Assembly (NCBI RefSeq): GCF_000195635.1
Contig: NZ_GL882623.1
Coordinates: 193,976-248,206 of the forward strand
Source: Bacteroides fluxus YIT 12057
GTDB lineage: Bacteria; Bacteroidota; Bacteroidia; Bacteroidales; Bacteroidaceae
DNA length: 54,231 nt
Reading direction: 5' to 3'
Both the position numbers and the translations under genes were made by a program. The notes under the pieces are model-generated. The model searched no databases, was not told the DNA's origin, and was given only the letters and a program-made list of their open reading frames with translations. This document shows, piece by piece, positions 34,794 to 44,680 of this stretch. The number at the start of each line of letters is the position of its first letter. The stretch's first letter is position 1.

Positions 34794-35531
34794 ATGAAAA
34801 AACTGCATGGCTTGTTTATGGCAATATGCCTGGCCGTGATACCGGCATTGCAATCGTGTGACGATGTTGAGGGTTATTCCCTTGGGGATATGACGCCTCC
34901 TTTATGGGCTACTGTACGTGTAACCGGAAGTGCTTTTTATTTGGATTGTGACGTGTGGGGAACCCTTTGGCCTGTGAATACAAACATGGGCTGGTATAAC
35001 CCGGCAGACGGACAGCGGGTGATTACCACATTCAATCCTTTGTGGGATAATTACGAGGGTTTTGACCATGCCGTGAAAATTCTTACTTTGGAGCAGGTGC
35101 TGACTAAGGAAGTGGAAACTTTGACTCCGGAGAATGACGGGGATTTTGGCAATGATCCTGTCTATGGGGCAAGTATGGGGATAAGCGGTGGATATATGAA
35201 TCTGTATTTTACTCAGAACTTACCTGCCAAGACCCGGCATCGCATCAGCCTGGTACGTCCGGCTGATGACAAGGAACTGTATGGTGAAGATGGCTATATT
35301 CACCTGGAACTGCGTTACAATACTTATGATGATGTGACCGGAATTCCCCAACCTGCTGTCGTGTCGTACAATCTGAATAGTTTGGACATGACTTCCGAGA
35401 CCAAAGGTATCAAGCTGAAACTGAATTCGGGAGAGGACGGAGAGACGGAAGTTGTCTTCGAACGGGAAAGTCCGGATGATAATACGGAGAAGATGCGCAA
35501 CCTGGATTTGTCAAAAGTGCAATTGAAATAA
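34794..35531 (+). CDS. NigD-like lipoprotein
   Basis: 245 residues from the ATG at 34794. A signal peptide ends in a lipobox (ALQSC, Cys about 20) followed by DD. The body resembles NigD-like proteins (YSLGDMTPPLWATVRVTG ... GYMNLYFTQNLPAKTRHRISLVRP ... YIHLELRYN). This is a second member beside 1719-2480; the two align in the C-terminal beta domain (YLTLRF/YMNLYF pattern). Its function is not established. A small GC-rich hairpin precedes it (about 34729-34757), much like the sequence preceding the broken lipoprotein at 12487. Confidence 0.8.
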   Translation: MKKLHGLFMAICLAVIPALQSCDDVEGYSLGDMTPPLWATVRVTGSAFYLDCDVWGTLWPVNTNMGWYNPADGQRVITTFNPLWDNYEGFDHAVKILTLEQVLTKEVETLTPENDGDFGNDPVYGASMGISGGYMNLYFTQNLPAKTRHRISLVRPADDKELYGEDGYIHLELRYNTYDDVTGIPQPAVVSYNLNSLDMTSETKGIKLKLNSGEDGETEVVFERESPDDNTEKMRNLDLSKVQLK

Positions 35532-35553
35532 GTGTGTTATGTAATAGTAGTGC

Positions 35554-35599
35554 GGAGGGCATGGATACTTTTGACGGTTCCGTGCCCTCCTTTTATTTT
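35554..35599. terminator. Terminator between the NigD-like gene and cdsA
   Basis: GGAGGGCATGG (35554-35564) pairs with CCGTGCCCTCC (35580-35590, one G-T pair), followed by TTTTATTTT. It ends the + strand transcript and may also serve cdsA from the other side. Confidence 0.75.
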
Positions 35600-35613
35600 G
35601 ACGGTCCAAAGTC

Positions 35614-36456
35614 TTATTGGAATATAGTCAGGATGTACAGGTAAACTACTGCAGCGGGAATTGCCATCAAGGCACTGTCGAAACGGTCGAGCATGCCTCC
35701 GTGTCCCGGCAGGATATTGCCGGAATCCTTAATGCCCAGTTGGCGTTTCATCAATGATTCGGTCAAGTCTCCCCAGGTACCGAAGATGACGACGGTTACT
35801 GCCAGTCCTGCCCATTGCCATACGGGCATGAATGGGAAGAAATGGGCGAATGCAAAAGAGGAAGCTATGGAAAAAATACCGCCGCCGATACTGCCTTCCC
35901 ATGATTTCTTAGGTGAGATACGTTCGAAAAGACGATGTTTGCCTATCATTGACCCCACACAATATGCACCTGTATCGCTCAGCCAGATGAACACGAAAAT
36001 GGAAAGGGGGAGGATCGGATTGTACGTTACGCTGCTGATCTCCGGCGTGTTCTGGAAAGCCAGTACATTCAGCAGGGCAAAGGGCAAGGCTACGTATAGC
36101 TGGCTGAGCATGGAGAATGCCCAGTTGCCTATCGGGTTCTTTTTCTTCAGATACAGTTCGGTAATCATCAGATAGAGCAGTAATGCCAGGTAGGGAAGAA
36201 ATACGCGTGCGTCTGTTGCCTGCGTACAGAATCCCATTAAGGCAAGGAACAGATAGGCGCCTCCCAGGCCGGCGATGGCTTTGTTGATGCTGACTTCTCC
36301 GCTTTGGTTCATCAGATGGGTGAATTCATAGACGCTCAGCGCACTGATCAAGGTAAACAATATACCGAATGAAAGGGGGCTGTAAAGAATACAGCCCACC
36401 AATACTACTACAAATAACACACCTGTAACGGCGCGTTGGATAAAGTTGTTTTTCAC
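35614..36456 (-). CDS. cdsA: Phosphatidate cytidylyltransferase
   Basis: 280 residues with about eight membrane helices. The C-terminal family signature SLMKRQLGIKDSGNILPGHGGMLDR is intact. It converts phosphatidic acid and CTP into CDP-diacylglycerol, the branch point to all membrane phospholipids (cardiolipin synthase in this window works further down). It follows ftsH by 12 bases in the operon rsfS-ftsH-cdsA. Confidence 0.95.
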   Translation of the reverse strand: MKNNFIQRAVTGVLFVVVLVGCILYSPLSFGILFTLISALSVYEFTHLMNQSGEVSINKAIAGLGGAYLFLALMGFCTQATDARVFLPYLALLLYLMITELYLKKKNPIGNWAFSMLSQLYVALPFALLNVLAFQNTPEISSVTYNPILPLSIFVFIWLSDTGAYCVGSMIGKHRLFERISPKKSWEGSIGGGIFSIASSFAFAHFFPFMPVWQWAGLAVTVVIFGTWGDLTESLMKRQLGIKDSGNILPGHGGMLDRFDSALMAIPAAVVYLYILTIFQ

Positions 36457-36468
36457 GGTGTTTCCGTT

Positions 36469-38517
36469 TTAATTTTTAGAATCTTTATGCTCTTTCTCTT
36501 CTTTTGTCACCTCTTTCTCTTCGTCCTTCACTTCTTTCTCTGCTTCTGCAGCAATCTTGGCCTCCTTTTCTTCCGCCTTTTTCAGTTCATCGGATACCTT
36601 GGTTGCACTGATGATTTCTTCTGAACGGGAAGCCCACGGGCGTTTTCCGAAGATTTGTTCAACGTCCTCTGCGAAGATAACTTCTTTGTCTATCAGCAAT
36701 TGCGCCAGTTTGTTGTGTCCTTCGCTGTTGTCGGCAAGGATTTGCTTGGCGCGCTGGTATTGTTCATTTACCATCTTCTTCACTTCTTCGTCAATCAGCT
36801 CGGCGGTCTTTTCGCTGTACGGACGGTTGAAAGAGTATTCGTCATTGTTATAATAGCAGAGATTGGGCAGTTTTTCGCTCATGCCTAAATAAGCGATCAT
36901 GCCGTATGCCTGTTTGGTTACGCGTTCCAGGTCGTTCATGGCTCCGGTGGAGATTCGGCCCAGGAATAAGTCTTCGGCTGCGCGTCCGCCTAAAGTGGCG
37001 CACATCTCGTCCAGCATTTGTTCCTTAGTGGTGATCTGGCGTTCTTCCGGAAGATACCAGGCAGCGCCTAAGGCACGTCCACGGGGCACGATGGTTACTT
37101 TAATCAGCGGATTGGCATATTCCAGCAACCAAGAGATGCTGGCATGGCCCGCCTCATGGATGGCGATGGAACGGCGTTCCTCTTCCGTGGTGATTTTGGT
37201 CTTCTTTTCCAGGCCGCCTACAATTCTATCTACAGCATCCAGGAAGTCTTGTTTGCCGACAAATTTCTTGCCGTGGCGTGCCGCGATCAGTGCGGCTTCA
37301 TTGCAGACGTTTGCGATGTCCGCGCCGGAGAAACCGGGAGTCTGGCGGGCCAGCAAATCAACATCTACCGTATCATCTATCTTGATGGGGCGCAGATGTA
37401 CGCCGAACACCTCTTTGCGTTCGTTGAGGTCGGGCAGATCCACATGTATCTGGCGGTCAAAACGTCCGGCACGTAACAGGGCCTTGTCCAGAACATCTAC
37501 ACGGTTGGTGGCGGCAAGGATGATTACACCGCTGTTGGAGCCGAATCCGTCCATTTCTGTCAATAGCTGGTTCAGCGTATTTTCACGTTCGTCATTACCA
37601 CCCATGGCGGCAGCTTTGGCACGGGCACGTCCTACCGCGTCAATTTCGTCAATGAACACGATGCAGGGAGCTTTTTCTTTAGCCTGGCGGAAGAGGTCAC
37701 GGACACGGGAAGCACCCACGCCGACAAACATTTCCACAAAATCGGAACCGGCCAGTGAAAAGAACGGTACATTGGCTTCTCCGGCTACGGCTTTGGCGAG
37801 CAAGGTCTTACCTGTTCCCGGAGGGCCTACGAGCAAGGCTCCCTTAGGTATCTTGCCTCCCAGGTCCGTGTATTTCTGGGGCTCTTTCAGGAACTCTACA
37901 ATTTCTTCCACTTCTTGTTTGGCACCCGCCAGTCCGGCAACGTCCTTGAACGTGACTCTGACCGGAGAGCCTTTTTCGAACAGCTGGGCCTTGGATTTTC
38001 CTACGCTGAAGATACCTCCGCCTCCGCCCATGCCGCCTCCGCTCATACGGCGGGACATGAAAATCCAGAAACCTATAAGGAATGCGAATGGCAAGATTTG
38101 CCAGAGGATAGCGGTGAAGTAGTTACGCTTCTTTTCGTAGCTGATGGAACCGTCAAAACGTGCTTCGTCCTTTTCTTTCTGTATGAAGTTGCCTAAACTT
38201 TCACGCGAAGGCGCTTCGGTGGTAATGAGAGGATTCTTGCCGACACGGGCGGAATCCTGGCGGAATACATTCTTCACGTATTGCGGTTTGATATACGCTT
38301 CCACCGAGTTGTCATCATAACCGATGACTTTACTGACATAGCCATCTTTTACATATTGTTGGAACTCGTCATAAGAGATGTTCTTGGCAGCTGTGCCGTT
38401 TTCGTTGGTGAGATACAATCCCAAAAGCATCATGGCTATGATCATATACAGCCAGTTCAGGTTGAACTTGGGCATATTTACTTTATTGGGTTTCTTATTG
38501 CTGGTATTATTATCCAT
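36469..38517 (-). CDS. ftsH: ATP-dependent zinc metalloprotease FtsH
   Basis: 682 residues. Two membrane helices (about 15-33 and 130-150) flank a periplasmic domain. An AAA module follows with Walker A GPPGTGKT, Walker [10 protein letters not shown] and the second region of homology ([20 protein letters not shown]). A zinc protease domain carries HEAGH. A poly-Gly/Met stretch ([10 protein letters not shown]) sits after the second helix, and the C-terminus is a charged Lys/Glu tail, as in Bacteroidetes homologues. It degrades unassembled membrane proteins. It follows rsfS by 9 bases. Confidence 0.97.
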   Translation of the reverse strand: MDNNTSNKKPNKVNMPKFNLNWLYMIIAMMLLGLYLTNENGTAAKNISYDEFQQYVKDGYVSKVIGYDDNSVEAYIKPQYVKNVFRQDSARVGKNPLITTEAPSRESLGNFIQKEKDEARFDGSISYEKKRNYFTAILWQILPFAFLIGFWIFMSRRMSGGGMGGGGGIFSVGKSKAQLFEKGSPVRVTFKDVAGLAGAKQEVEEIVEFLKEPQKYTDLGGKIPKGALLVGPPGTGKTLLAKAVAGEANVPFFSLAGSDFVEMFVGVGASRVRDLFRQAKEKAPCIVFIDEIDAVGRARAKAAAMGGNDERENTLNQLLTEMDGFGSNSGVIILAATNRVDVLDKALLRAGRFDRQIHVDLPDLNERKEVFGVHLRPIKIDDTVDVDLLARQTPGFSGADIANVCNEAALIAARHGKKFVGKQDFLDAVDRIVGGLEKKTKITTEEERRSIAIHEAGHASISWLLEYANPLIKVTIVPRGRALGAAWYLPEERQITTKEQMLDEMCATLGGRAAEDLFLGRISTGAMNDLERVTKQAYGMIAYLGMSEKLPNLCYYNNDEYSFNRPYSEKTAELIDEEVKKMVNEQYQRAKQILADNSEGHNKLAQLLIDKEVIFAEDVEQIFGKRPWASRSEEIISATKVSDELKKAEEKEAKIAAEAEKEVKDEEKEVTKEEKEHKDSKN

Positions 38518-38526
38518 ATGTCTAAA

Positions 38527-38886
38527 TTAATCAAGGTCGGGGATTTGAGTTAGTTTGGCGTCGGCCCAAAGGTGTTCCAGGTTATAGAATTCCCTTGCTT
38601 CCGGCAAGAATACATGCACTAAAACGTCGGAATAGTCCATGGCTACCCATTCGGCGTTGCGCAGCCCGTCAATGGCAAAGGGTTTGCTGTCGGCGCCTTT
38701 GCGGGCGAAATCTTTTACGGATTCAACGATGGCTGTCACTTGGCTGGGGGAATTTCCTTGGCAGATGACGAAATAGTTGCATATTGTATCGTCTATTTGG
38801 GTGAGATCGGCAATGACGATCTTCTTTCCTTTTTTATCTTGAATACCTTCTGTTATTTGTTGAATAAGTTTTTTTGCGTCGTTCAT
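38527..38886 (-). CDS. rsfS: Ribosomal silencing factor RsfS
   Basis: 119 residues with the RsfS/DUF143 pattern (IVIADLTQIDDTICNYFVICQGNSPSQV ... WVAMDYSDVLVHVFLPEAREFYNLEHLW). It binds uL14 on the large subunit and blocks subunit joining in stationary phase. First gene of rsfS-ftsH-cdsA, with a -7 box at 38914-38921. Confidence 0.95.
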   Translation of the reverse strand: MNDAKKLIQQITEGIQDKKGKKIVIADLTQIDDTICNYFVICQGNSPSQVTAIVESVKDFARKGADSKPFAIDGLRNAEWVAMDYSDVLVHVFLPEAREFYNLEHLWADAKLTQIPDLD

Positions 38887-38913
38887 TATACATTATTATA
38901 TTAAAACTGTTGA

Positions 38914-38921
38914 CAAATATA
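38914..38921 (-). promoter_or_regulatory. -7 box for rsfS-ftsH-cdsA
   Basis: TATATTTG on the - strand, with a TTTG at 38939-38942 as candidate -33 element (17-nt spacer). Confidence 0.55.
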
Positions 38922-39068
38922 CGTTGATTTCTCATATCAAACACGTAAAAGAGGAAAAGTCTTTCAATTTTTGATTTTTTTTAGGTATCTAATTCTTTGG
39001 AAAACGGTGTCTTATTAGTTTTTTAGAAAAAAAACACTGATTTTTGTTTTGAATTATAGAAAACTTTG

Positions 39069-39076
39069 TATCTTTG
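39069..39076 (+). promoter_or_regulatory. -7 box for tRNA-Gln
   Basis: TATCTTTG, 29 nt before the tRNA; TTTTG elements upstream (39041-39051) are candidate -33 sites. Confidence 0.6.
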
Positions 39077-39105
39077 CAACCGCAAAACAGAAATGAACTT
39101 GTCAT

Positions 39106-39176
39106 TGGGCTATGGTGTAATGGTAACACTACAGATTCTGGTCCTGTCATTCCTGGTTCGAATCCAGGTAGCCCAA
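39106..39176 (+). tRNA. tRNA-Gln (anticodon CTG)
   Basis: A 71-nt cloverleaf: acceptor TGGGCTA pairs with TAGCCCA and the discriminator is A. The anticodon loop TTCTGGT gives CTG, and the T-arm has GGTTCGAATCC. It is a stand-alone gene with its own promoter and terminator. Confidence 0.95.
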
Positions 39177-39200
39177 CAAACTTACAGTTTATTTAAGTCA

Positions 39201-39237
39201 AAAACCCACTAAAATCGCAAGTTTTAGTGGGTTTTTT
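39201..39237 (+). terminator. Terminator of tRNA-Gln
   Basis: A 14-bp perfect hairpin (39201-39214 with 39222-39235) followed by a T-run. Confidence 0.9.
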
Positions 39238-39294
39238 ATTCTTTGGGCAAGGCGGGGCTGTACGTGGAGTCAAGGATCAATGTAAAAACTAAAT

Positions 39295-39344
39295 AAAAGA
39301 ATCCGCCTCTCTAAACAATGTCGTAGAGAGGCGGATTCTTTTTT
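39295..39344. terminator. Second terminator, for the convergent DUF349 gene
   Basis: AAAAGAATCCGCCTCTC (39295-39311) pairs with GAGAGGCGGATTCTTTT (39326-39342). A and T runs on both sides make it bidirectional. It ends the - strand gene that stops at 39359. Confidence 0.85.
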
Positions 39345-39358
39345 ATGACCCTTGGACG

Positions 39359-41212
39359 TTATTCTTCGTTCTTGATATTTTCATCAATCACTTTGATTTT
39401 CTCTTTTACCAATTCTATATCTGCTTTCAGCTTTTCAACTTTACGGTTAATTTCGGTCAGCAGGCTGTTGCCCTTCTTTGAAGAAGTAGTCAGGAAGCCG
39501 AGATTGTTCTCATAGGTCTGTAACTCGTTTTTCATGTTTTCAAAGGCACGGACCAATTTCTCGCGTTCCCTGTAGAGTGCTTGCGGACTACCTTCTTGAA
39601 TGGAACTGATGGAAGATTTGAAATTACTTAGCTTTTTATTGGAGGCGCTGATATTGAAACGCTCAAACAGTTTGTCCACTTGGCTATGGTATTGCTTGTA
39701 AATCTTGTCTTTCTCTTTGAAGGGGACATGGCCTGTGCCGTTCCATTCTTTCATCAGTTCACGTACCAACTGTGTGGCTTCTTCCGTTTCTATATCCTCA
39801 CTGATGCCGTTCAGTTTTTCGATGATGGCCTTCTTCTTCTCTAAATTCTCCTGCTCGATGGAACGTTGTGAGGAAGTGGCTTTATTCTTTTGTTCAAAGA
39901 AATAGTCGCAGGCGGAGATGAAACGTTTCCATACGGCATCTGAATATTTCTTGGCTACCGGACCGACGGTTTTCCATTCTTTTTGCAACTTGGTCAGCTC
40001 GTCAGAGGTCGCTTTCCAATCAGTGCTGTCTTTCAGAGCTTCCGCCTTTTCACACAAGGCACGTTTCTTCTCCAGGTTTTCGTTCATGCCTTCTTTCAAG
40101 GCCTTGAAGAACTCTCCTTTCTTGCGGAAGAAATCATCGCATGCTTTACGGAAACGTTCGAAGATTTTCACGTTCATTTTCTGCGGTGCGAAACCGATGG
40201 TTTTCCATTTGTTCTGCAAGGCTATGATTTCTTGTGTCTTGTTTTCCCAAGAAGCAAAATTGGTCAGTTCACCGTAATCTATGGCTTCAATGATTTCACA
40301 AATCACTGTCTTCTGGTCAAGATTATGTTGTTCCGCCTCCTTTAATGCCTCGAAGTGCTGTTGGTGGCGGCGGTTTACGGTAGTGGATGCGGCCTTGAAG
40401 CGCGTCCAGATTTCATCCCGTAGTTCCTTGGCTACCGGTCCTGTATCGCGGAACTCCTGGTGCAGTTTCTGTAACTGGTGGAATGCGGATACTACATCCG
40501 GCTCATCTGCCAGCTTTTCGGCTGCTTCACAAAGGTGGTTCTTTATTTCCAGATTCTTCTTGAAGTCGTATTCACGGAATTCATTGTTCAGCTTCAAAAG
40601 GTCGTAGAACTTCTCTACATACAGCTGGTAATTTTTCCAAAGTTCGTTTACTTTGGCTTGTGGCACAAGTTTCACTTCGTTCCATTGCTGCTGTAGTTTC
40701 TTGAATTCCGTGTAGCTTTTGTTGGCGTCATCCGGAGATTCTACCAGCTCTTTCAGTTCCTCAATGATGGAGAGCTTGATTTGCAGGTTCATCTCTTTCT
40801 GCTTTTCCAACTCGGCGGTAAGCGTATTTCTTTTATCTTTGATGACGGACATGATATTCTTGAATTCCTCTTCCACACTGTCAGTCTGGGGGATGAATTC
40901 TTCTGCGGCGCCTCCATTTTCAATGAATAGCTTCTTGGCCGCTTCCAGCTCAGTATTGTGTAGCTTGTAGAAAGCTTGTTTCAGACCGTCGATTTCAGCT
41001 TTGGCTGCATTTTCCACGTCTGCGGCAATTTCTTTCAGCTTGACAAGGATATCTTCCTTGGTGAATTTCTGAGCAGGCTCTACCGGCTTTTCCGAAATTG
41101 TTTCCTCAGCCGAAGTTTCTGTTGTTGCCGGTTCAGAAACCTCTGCTGCCTTCTTTTCTTCTTCTAATTCCACCGGCTTTTGGGGGAGATTAGTGTCATG
41201 AGTGTCCGTCAT
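39359..41212 (-). CDS. DUF349 domain-containing coiled-coil protein
   Basis: 617 residues, predicted cytosolic. It has an acidic, disordered N-terminus (about 1-50) and then repeated DUF349-type helical modules, each with a W-K-x-[VI]-G-[PF]-x-P pattern: KLQQQWNEVKLVPQA, KLHQEFRDTGPVAK, LQNKWKTIGFAPQK, LQKEWKTVGPVAKK, LMKEWNGTGHVPFK. A coiled-coil tail follows. The function is unknown; the repeats look like a scaffold. It is monocistronic with a small 5' hairpin (AAACGGG/CCCGTTT, 41229-41246). Confidence 0.9.
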   Translation of the reverse strand: MTDTHDTNLPQKPVELEEEKKAAEVSEPATTETSAEETISEKPVEPAQKFTKEDILVKLKEIAADVENAAKAEIDGLKQAFYKLHNTELEAAKKLFIENGGAAEEFIPQTDSVEEEFKNIMSVIKDKRNTLTAELEKQKEMNLQIKLSIIEELKELVESPDDANKSYTEFKKLQQQWNEVKLVPQAKVNELWKNYQLYVEKFYDLLKLNNEFREYDFKKNLEIKNHLCEAAEKLADEPDVVSAFHQLQKLHQEFRDTGPVAKELRDEIWTRFKAASTTVNRRHQQHFEALKEAEQHNLDQKTVICEIIEAIDYGELTNFASWENKTQEIIALQNKWKTIGFAPQKMNVKIFERFRKACDDFFRKKGEFFKALKEGMNENLEKKRALCEKAEALKDSTDWKATSDELTKLQKEWKTVGPVAKKYSDAVWKRFISACDYFFEQKNKATSSQRSIEQENLEKKKAIIEKLNGISEDIETEEATQLVRELMKEWNGTGHVPFKEKDKIYKQYHSQVDKLFERFNISASNKKLSNFKSSISSIQEGSPQALYREREKLVRAFENMKNELQTYENNLGFLTTSSKKGNSLLTEINRKVEKLKADIELVKEKIKVIDENIKNEE

Positions 41213-41320
41213 TGTATTTACTTTTTAGAAACGGGATACCCCGTTTGGGTTACATTAAGCTACAAATTAATGAAATAAATTAATTACTTCATACTTTTTT
41301 CCTGTTTTTTTTCTGTCTAC

Positions 41321-42667
41321 CTAAGATAATAGTACGGTGATGCCCATATACAACATCATGCCTATGATGTCATTGGTAATGGAGATGAACGGGCCGGTTG
41401 CAATGGCAGGGTCAACTTTCAGCTTTTCCAGAGTCATGGGCACCAGCGTGCCGAATATGGAAGCAAACATGACTACGGCGAACAAGCTGATGGATACGGA
41501 GTAAGTGACAGTGGCCGCACCGCCGAACCGGATAAAATTATAGATATATACCAACAGGGAAATAATGGTGGCATTGATGATCGCTACAACGGATTCCTTG
41601 GCTATTTGCTTGAAAGTGTCCTTGGCGTCCAGCGAACTGTTGGCAAGCCCTTGTACGATGATGGCGGAGGATTGTGTCCCCACGTTTCCCCCTGTGCCGC
41701 CAATCAGCGGAATGTATAGTGCCATTTCAGGATGTGCGGCAAAGGTTGCGTCGAAATTGCCCAATATCATGGAGTTGCCGATGCCTCCCAGCATTCCGAT
41801 GAGCAGCCACGGAAGGCGGGCGGAAGTCTGGCGCATTACGTTGTCGTCCGTTTCTACGTCTTGTGACAAACCGGATGCCAATTGGTAGTCGCGTTCCGAC
41901 TGCTCACGTACTTCATCCATGACGTCGTCCACGGTAATCTGTCCCACCAAGCGCCCGATACTATCAACTACAGGAACGGCTACCAAGTCGTATTTTTCGA
42001 TAATCTGCGCCACTTCGTCAATAGAAGTATCTACGTGGACGGAGATGGGTTCTTTTCTCATGACATGCTTCACTTTGGAGACGGACGGTGAAGTGATCAT
42101 CTTTTTCAGTGGAAAAACACCTTGGAGGCGTTCCTCGTCGTCAATGACATATACGTAATAGATCTCGTCCAGTTTCTCGGCTTGCAGGCGCATCTCTTTC
42201 AGACATTCCGGCATACTCCAGTTCTCGTTGACGGTCACCATTTCTGTACCCATCAAACCACCGGCAGTGTCTTCGTCGTATTTCAATAGGTCAACGATGT
42301 CGCCTGCCTGCTCTATGTCTTCAATATGGGAGAGGATTTCTTCCTGCTTGTCCTCATCGAGCTCACGCATCAGGTCAACGGCATCGTCCGTGTCCATATA
42401 GTCCACGAAACGTTTGGCAATGGTTTCGGACGGGAGTATTTCCAGAAACTCTTTCCGGACGTCCTCGTCCATTTCCACCAGTACGTCTGCTGCTGTTTCA
42501 TTATCGAGGAGACGATAAACGAAGCGGGCTTCTTCCGGATCCAGATCATTGCATAGTTCTGCGATATCCGCCGGGTGAAGGTCTGTCAGAAGTGACTTGA
42601 CGTTATCTGCGTCCTTTTGCTCAATGAGGCTTTTGACCTTGTCAATGTATTCTTCGTTTATTTCCAT
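41321..42667 (-). CDS. mgtE: Magnesium transporter MgtE
   Basis: 448 residues. An N-terminal helical MgtE_N superhelix (about 1-130: LHPADIAELCNDLDPEEARFVYRLLDNE) precedes a CBS pair (about 135-255, MRKEPISVHVDTSIDEVAQIIEKYDLVAVPVVD). Five membrane helices with the pore motif PLIGGTGGNVGTQSSAI follow. The family imports Mg2+ through the inner membrane, gated by cytosolic Mg2+ at the CBS domains. It follows rsmA by 83 bases in the same direction; that gap holds a CCCTCTCC/GGGGGAGAG hairpin. Confidence 0.95.
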   Translation of the reverse strand: MEINEEYIDKVKSLIEQKDADNVKSLLTDLHPADIAELCNDLDPEEARFVYRLLDNETAADVLVEMDEDVRKEFLEILPSETIAKRFVDYMDTDDAVDLMRELDEDKQEEILSHIEDIEQAGDIVDLLKYDEDTAGGLMGTEMVTVNENWSMPECLKEMRLQAEKLDEIYYVYVIDDEERLQGVFPLKKMITSPSVSKVKHVMRKEPISVHVDTSIDEVAQIIEKYDLVAVPVVDSIGRLVGQITVDDVMDEVREQSERDYQLASGLSQDVETDDNVMRQTSARLPWLLIGMLGGIGNSMILGNFDATFAAHPEMALYIPLIGGTGGNVGTQSSAIIVQGLANSSLDAKDTFKQIAKESVVAIINATIISLLVYIYNFIRFGGAATVTYSVSISLFAVVMFASIFGTLVPMTLEKLKVDPAIATGPFISITNDIIGMMLYMGITVLLS

Positions 42668-42684
42668 ATTATAATTGAGTTAAA

Positions 42685-42720
42685 GCTTCACCCCCGGCCC
42701 TCTCCGAAAAGGGGGAGAGA
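42685..42720. repeat. Small GC-rich hairpin between rsmA and mgtE
   Basis: CCCTCTCC and GGGGGAGAG around GAAAA form a hairpin in a stretch of C-rich then G-rich sequence. Such CCCTCTCC-nnnn-GGGGGAGAG units are common dispersed bacterial intergenic repeats. Confidence 0.6.
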
Positions 42721-42750
42721 TTGGGTTGTGGGGTTATTGTTCGGTACTAA

Positions 42751-43545
42751 TTAGACCGGAAGATTCTTAATGGCCTCTTCCACCCGATTGGTCAAATCAA
42801 TGAATTCCTGTACCGAAAGTTGTTCGGGACGTTTGTTGAACAGAATGTCTTCCGTCAATGGACAATCTTTACCGAGTATCGGTTTGATGGAATTCCGGAG
42901 AGTCTTGCGACGCTGGTTGAAAGTAGTCTTCACTACCTGTTTGAATAATTTCTCGTCGCATCCCAATTGCCGGGTGTCGTTGCGTGTCATGCGGATGACG
43001 GCGCTTTTCACCTTGGGGGGCGGATTGAATACGTGTTCGTGGACGGTGAACAGGTATTCCACTTTATACCACGCCTGTATCAGTACGCTCAGTATGCCGT
43101 AAGTCTTACTTCCGGGACCGGCGGCGATGCGTTCGGCAACTTCTTTTTGGATCATGCCAGTACAGCAGGGGATAAGATCTTTGTTTTCCAGCATTTTAAA
43201 GAATATCTGGCTGGATATGTTATAAGGATAGTTTCCCGTCAGCACGAAAGGGTTTCCGTCGAACAACCGTTGCAGGTTCATTTTGAGGAAATCGTCCTCG
43301 ATAATCTTGTCTTCCAGTTCGGGATAGGCCTCCCGCAGATAGGCTACCGATTCAAAATCGACTTCCACGACCTTGACGGGGCGTTCTTTCTTTACCAGAA
43401 ACTGGGTCAATACCCCCATGCCCGGACCTACTTCCAATACGGGAAGTCCGGGACACGCATCTACCGTGTCGGCTATATCCTGTGCCACTTTGAGGTCTTT
43501 CAGGAAATGTTGGCCGAGAAACTTTTTAGGTTTAACTAATCTCAT
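42751..43545 (-). CDS. rsmA: 16S rRNA dimethyladenosine transferase RsmA (KsgA)
   Basis: 264 residues. The N-terminal KKFLGQHFLKD and the SAM motif VLEVGPGMGVLTQFLV are visible, with catalytic motif IV NYPYNIS. The family dimethylates two adjacent adenosines (A1518/A1519) in the 3' hairpin of 16S rRNA late in 30S assembly. It heads the pair rsmA-mgtE. Confidence 0.96.
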   Translation of the reverse strand: MRLVKPKKFLGQHFLKDLKVAQDIADTVDACPGLPVLEVGPGMGVLTQFLVKKERPVKVVEVDFESVAYLREAYPELEDKIIEDDFLKMNLQRLFDGNPFVLTGNYPYNISSQIFFKMLENKDLIPCCTGMIQKEVAERIAAGPGSKTYGILSVLIQAWYKVEYLFTVHEHVFNPPPKVKSAVIRMTRNDTRQLGCDEKLFKQVVKTTFNQRRKTLRNSIKPILGKDCPLTEDILFNKRPEQLSVQEFIDLTNRVEEAIKNLPV

Positions 43546-43634
43546 GTATCAACTAAATCGTTACTTTTGCAGCGCGAATACGGGTTACCGATGCCTTCCC
43601 TCTCCGTTCTGCGGAGCAAAGGTAATTCTTTTCA

Positions 43635-43664
43635 ATGAAGAATGAAGAATGAAGAATGAAGAAT
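43635..43664. repeat. Four TGAAGAA heptamers upstream of the flippase-like gene
   Basis: An exact 7-bp period (TGAAGAA x4) lies 33 bases before the ATG at 43697. It may vary in copy number and so affect expression. Confidence 0.75.
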
Positions 43665-43696
43665 TTGGCCGGGTGCCCTGAATAAACCGTGACGGG

Positions 43697-44680
43697 ATGA
43701 ATAAATTGCTAAAAAAGACACTGAAAATCGTCTTGCCTATTTTTTTAGGTGGCTTTATCCTCTATTGGGTGTATCGTGATTTTGACTTCGCGCGGGCGGA
43801 GGAAATATTGCTGCATGGTACAAACTGGGGATGGATGTTGTTGTCGTTGCTTTTCGGTGTGATGAGCCACGTGTTTCGCGGTTGGCGTTGGAAACAGACT
43901 CTGAAGCCGTTGGATGCTTATCCTAAAACGAGTGATTGTGTAGATGCCATCTTTGTCTCATACGCCACGAATTTGATATTGCCCCGTGTAGGTGAAGTTT
44001 CCCGTTGTGGGGTACTCGCCAAATACGATCATGTTTCTTTTGCCAAATCTTTGGGGACGGTTGTTACCGAACGTCTGGTCGATGCACTTTGTATCCTTCT
44101 GATTACAGGGCTCACTTTCCTGATGCAGATGCCTGTATTCCTTCGTTTCTTTGAAGAAACAGGAACCAAGATACCCTCGCTGATGCACTTGCTGGTTTCC
44201 CCCTGGTTTTACGTCTCTTTGTTCAGTGTCATCGGGGTGTTGGTACTTCTGTATTATCTTCTGCGCATGCTTTCCTTTTTCGAGAAAGTGAAGGGGGTGG
44301 TACTGAATATCTGGGAAGGTGTGATGTCGCTCCGCAATGTAAAGAATGTCCCTTTGTTCATCCTTTATACTTTGCTTATTTGGGCTTGTTATTTTTATCA
44401 CTTCTATATTACTTTCTATTGCTTCCAGTTTACGGAACACCTCAGTTTCCTTGCCGGTCTGGTCATGTTTGTCGGCGGAACTTTTGCAGTGATAGTTCCC
44501 ACTCCCAATGGAGCGGGACCTTGGCATTTTGCAGTTATCACCATGATGATGCTCTATGGGGTGGATGCTACGGATGCCGGTGTCTTTGCATTGATTGTGC
44601 ATGGCATACAGACGCTGTTGGTTATTGTGTTGGGTATCTATGGTTGGTTGCATCTTTCATTGGTGAACCGGTCGAAATAG
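43697..44680 (+). CDS. Flippase-like integral membrane protein (LPG synthase transmembrane family)
   Basis: 327 residues with about eight membrane helices in the UPF0104/LPG_synthase_TM pattern (SHVFRGWRWKQTLKPLD, YATNLILPRVGEVSRCGVLAKYD, TVVTERLVDALCILL, TPNGAGPWHFAVITMMM). Relatives include the membrane part of lysylphosphatidylglycerol synthase and putative lipid flippases. The soluble transferase domain is absent, so an acyltransfer role is unlikely. A heptamer repeat lies in its 5' region. Confidence 0.88.
   Translation: MNKLLKKTLKIVLPIFLGGFILYWVYRDFDFARAEEILLHGTNWGWMLLSLLFGVMSHVFRGWRWKQTLKPLDAYPKTSDCVDAIFVSYATNLILPRVGEVSRCGVLAKYDHVSFAKSLGTVVTERLVDALCILLITGLTFLMQMPVFLRFFEETGTKIPSLMHLLVSPWFYVSLFSVIGVLVLLYYLLRMLSFFEKVKGVVLNIWEGVMSLRNVKNVPLFILYTLLIWACYFYHFYITFYCFQFTEHLSFLAGLVMFVGGTFAVIVPTPNGAGPWHFAVITMMMLYGVDATDAGVFALIVHGIQTLLVIVLGIYGWLHLSLVNRSK

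Noticed and set aside
36899..38122. 407-aa ORF on the + strand
   Set aside because: Antisense to ftsH; Ser/Arg/Pro-rich shadow composition.
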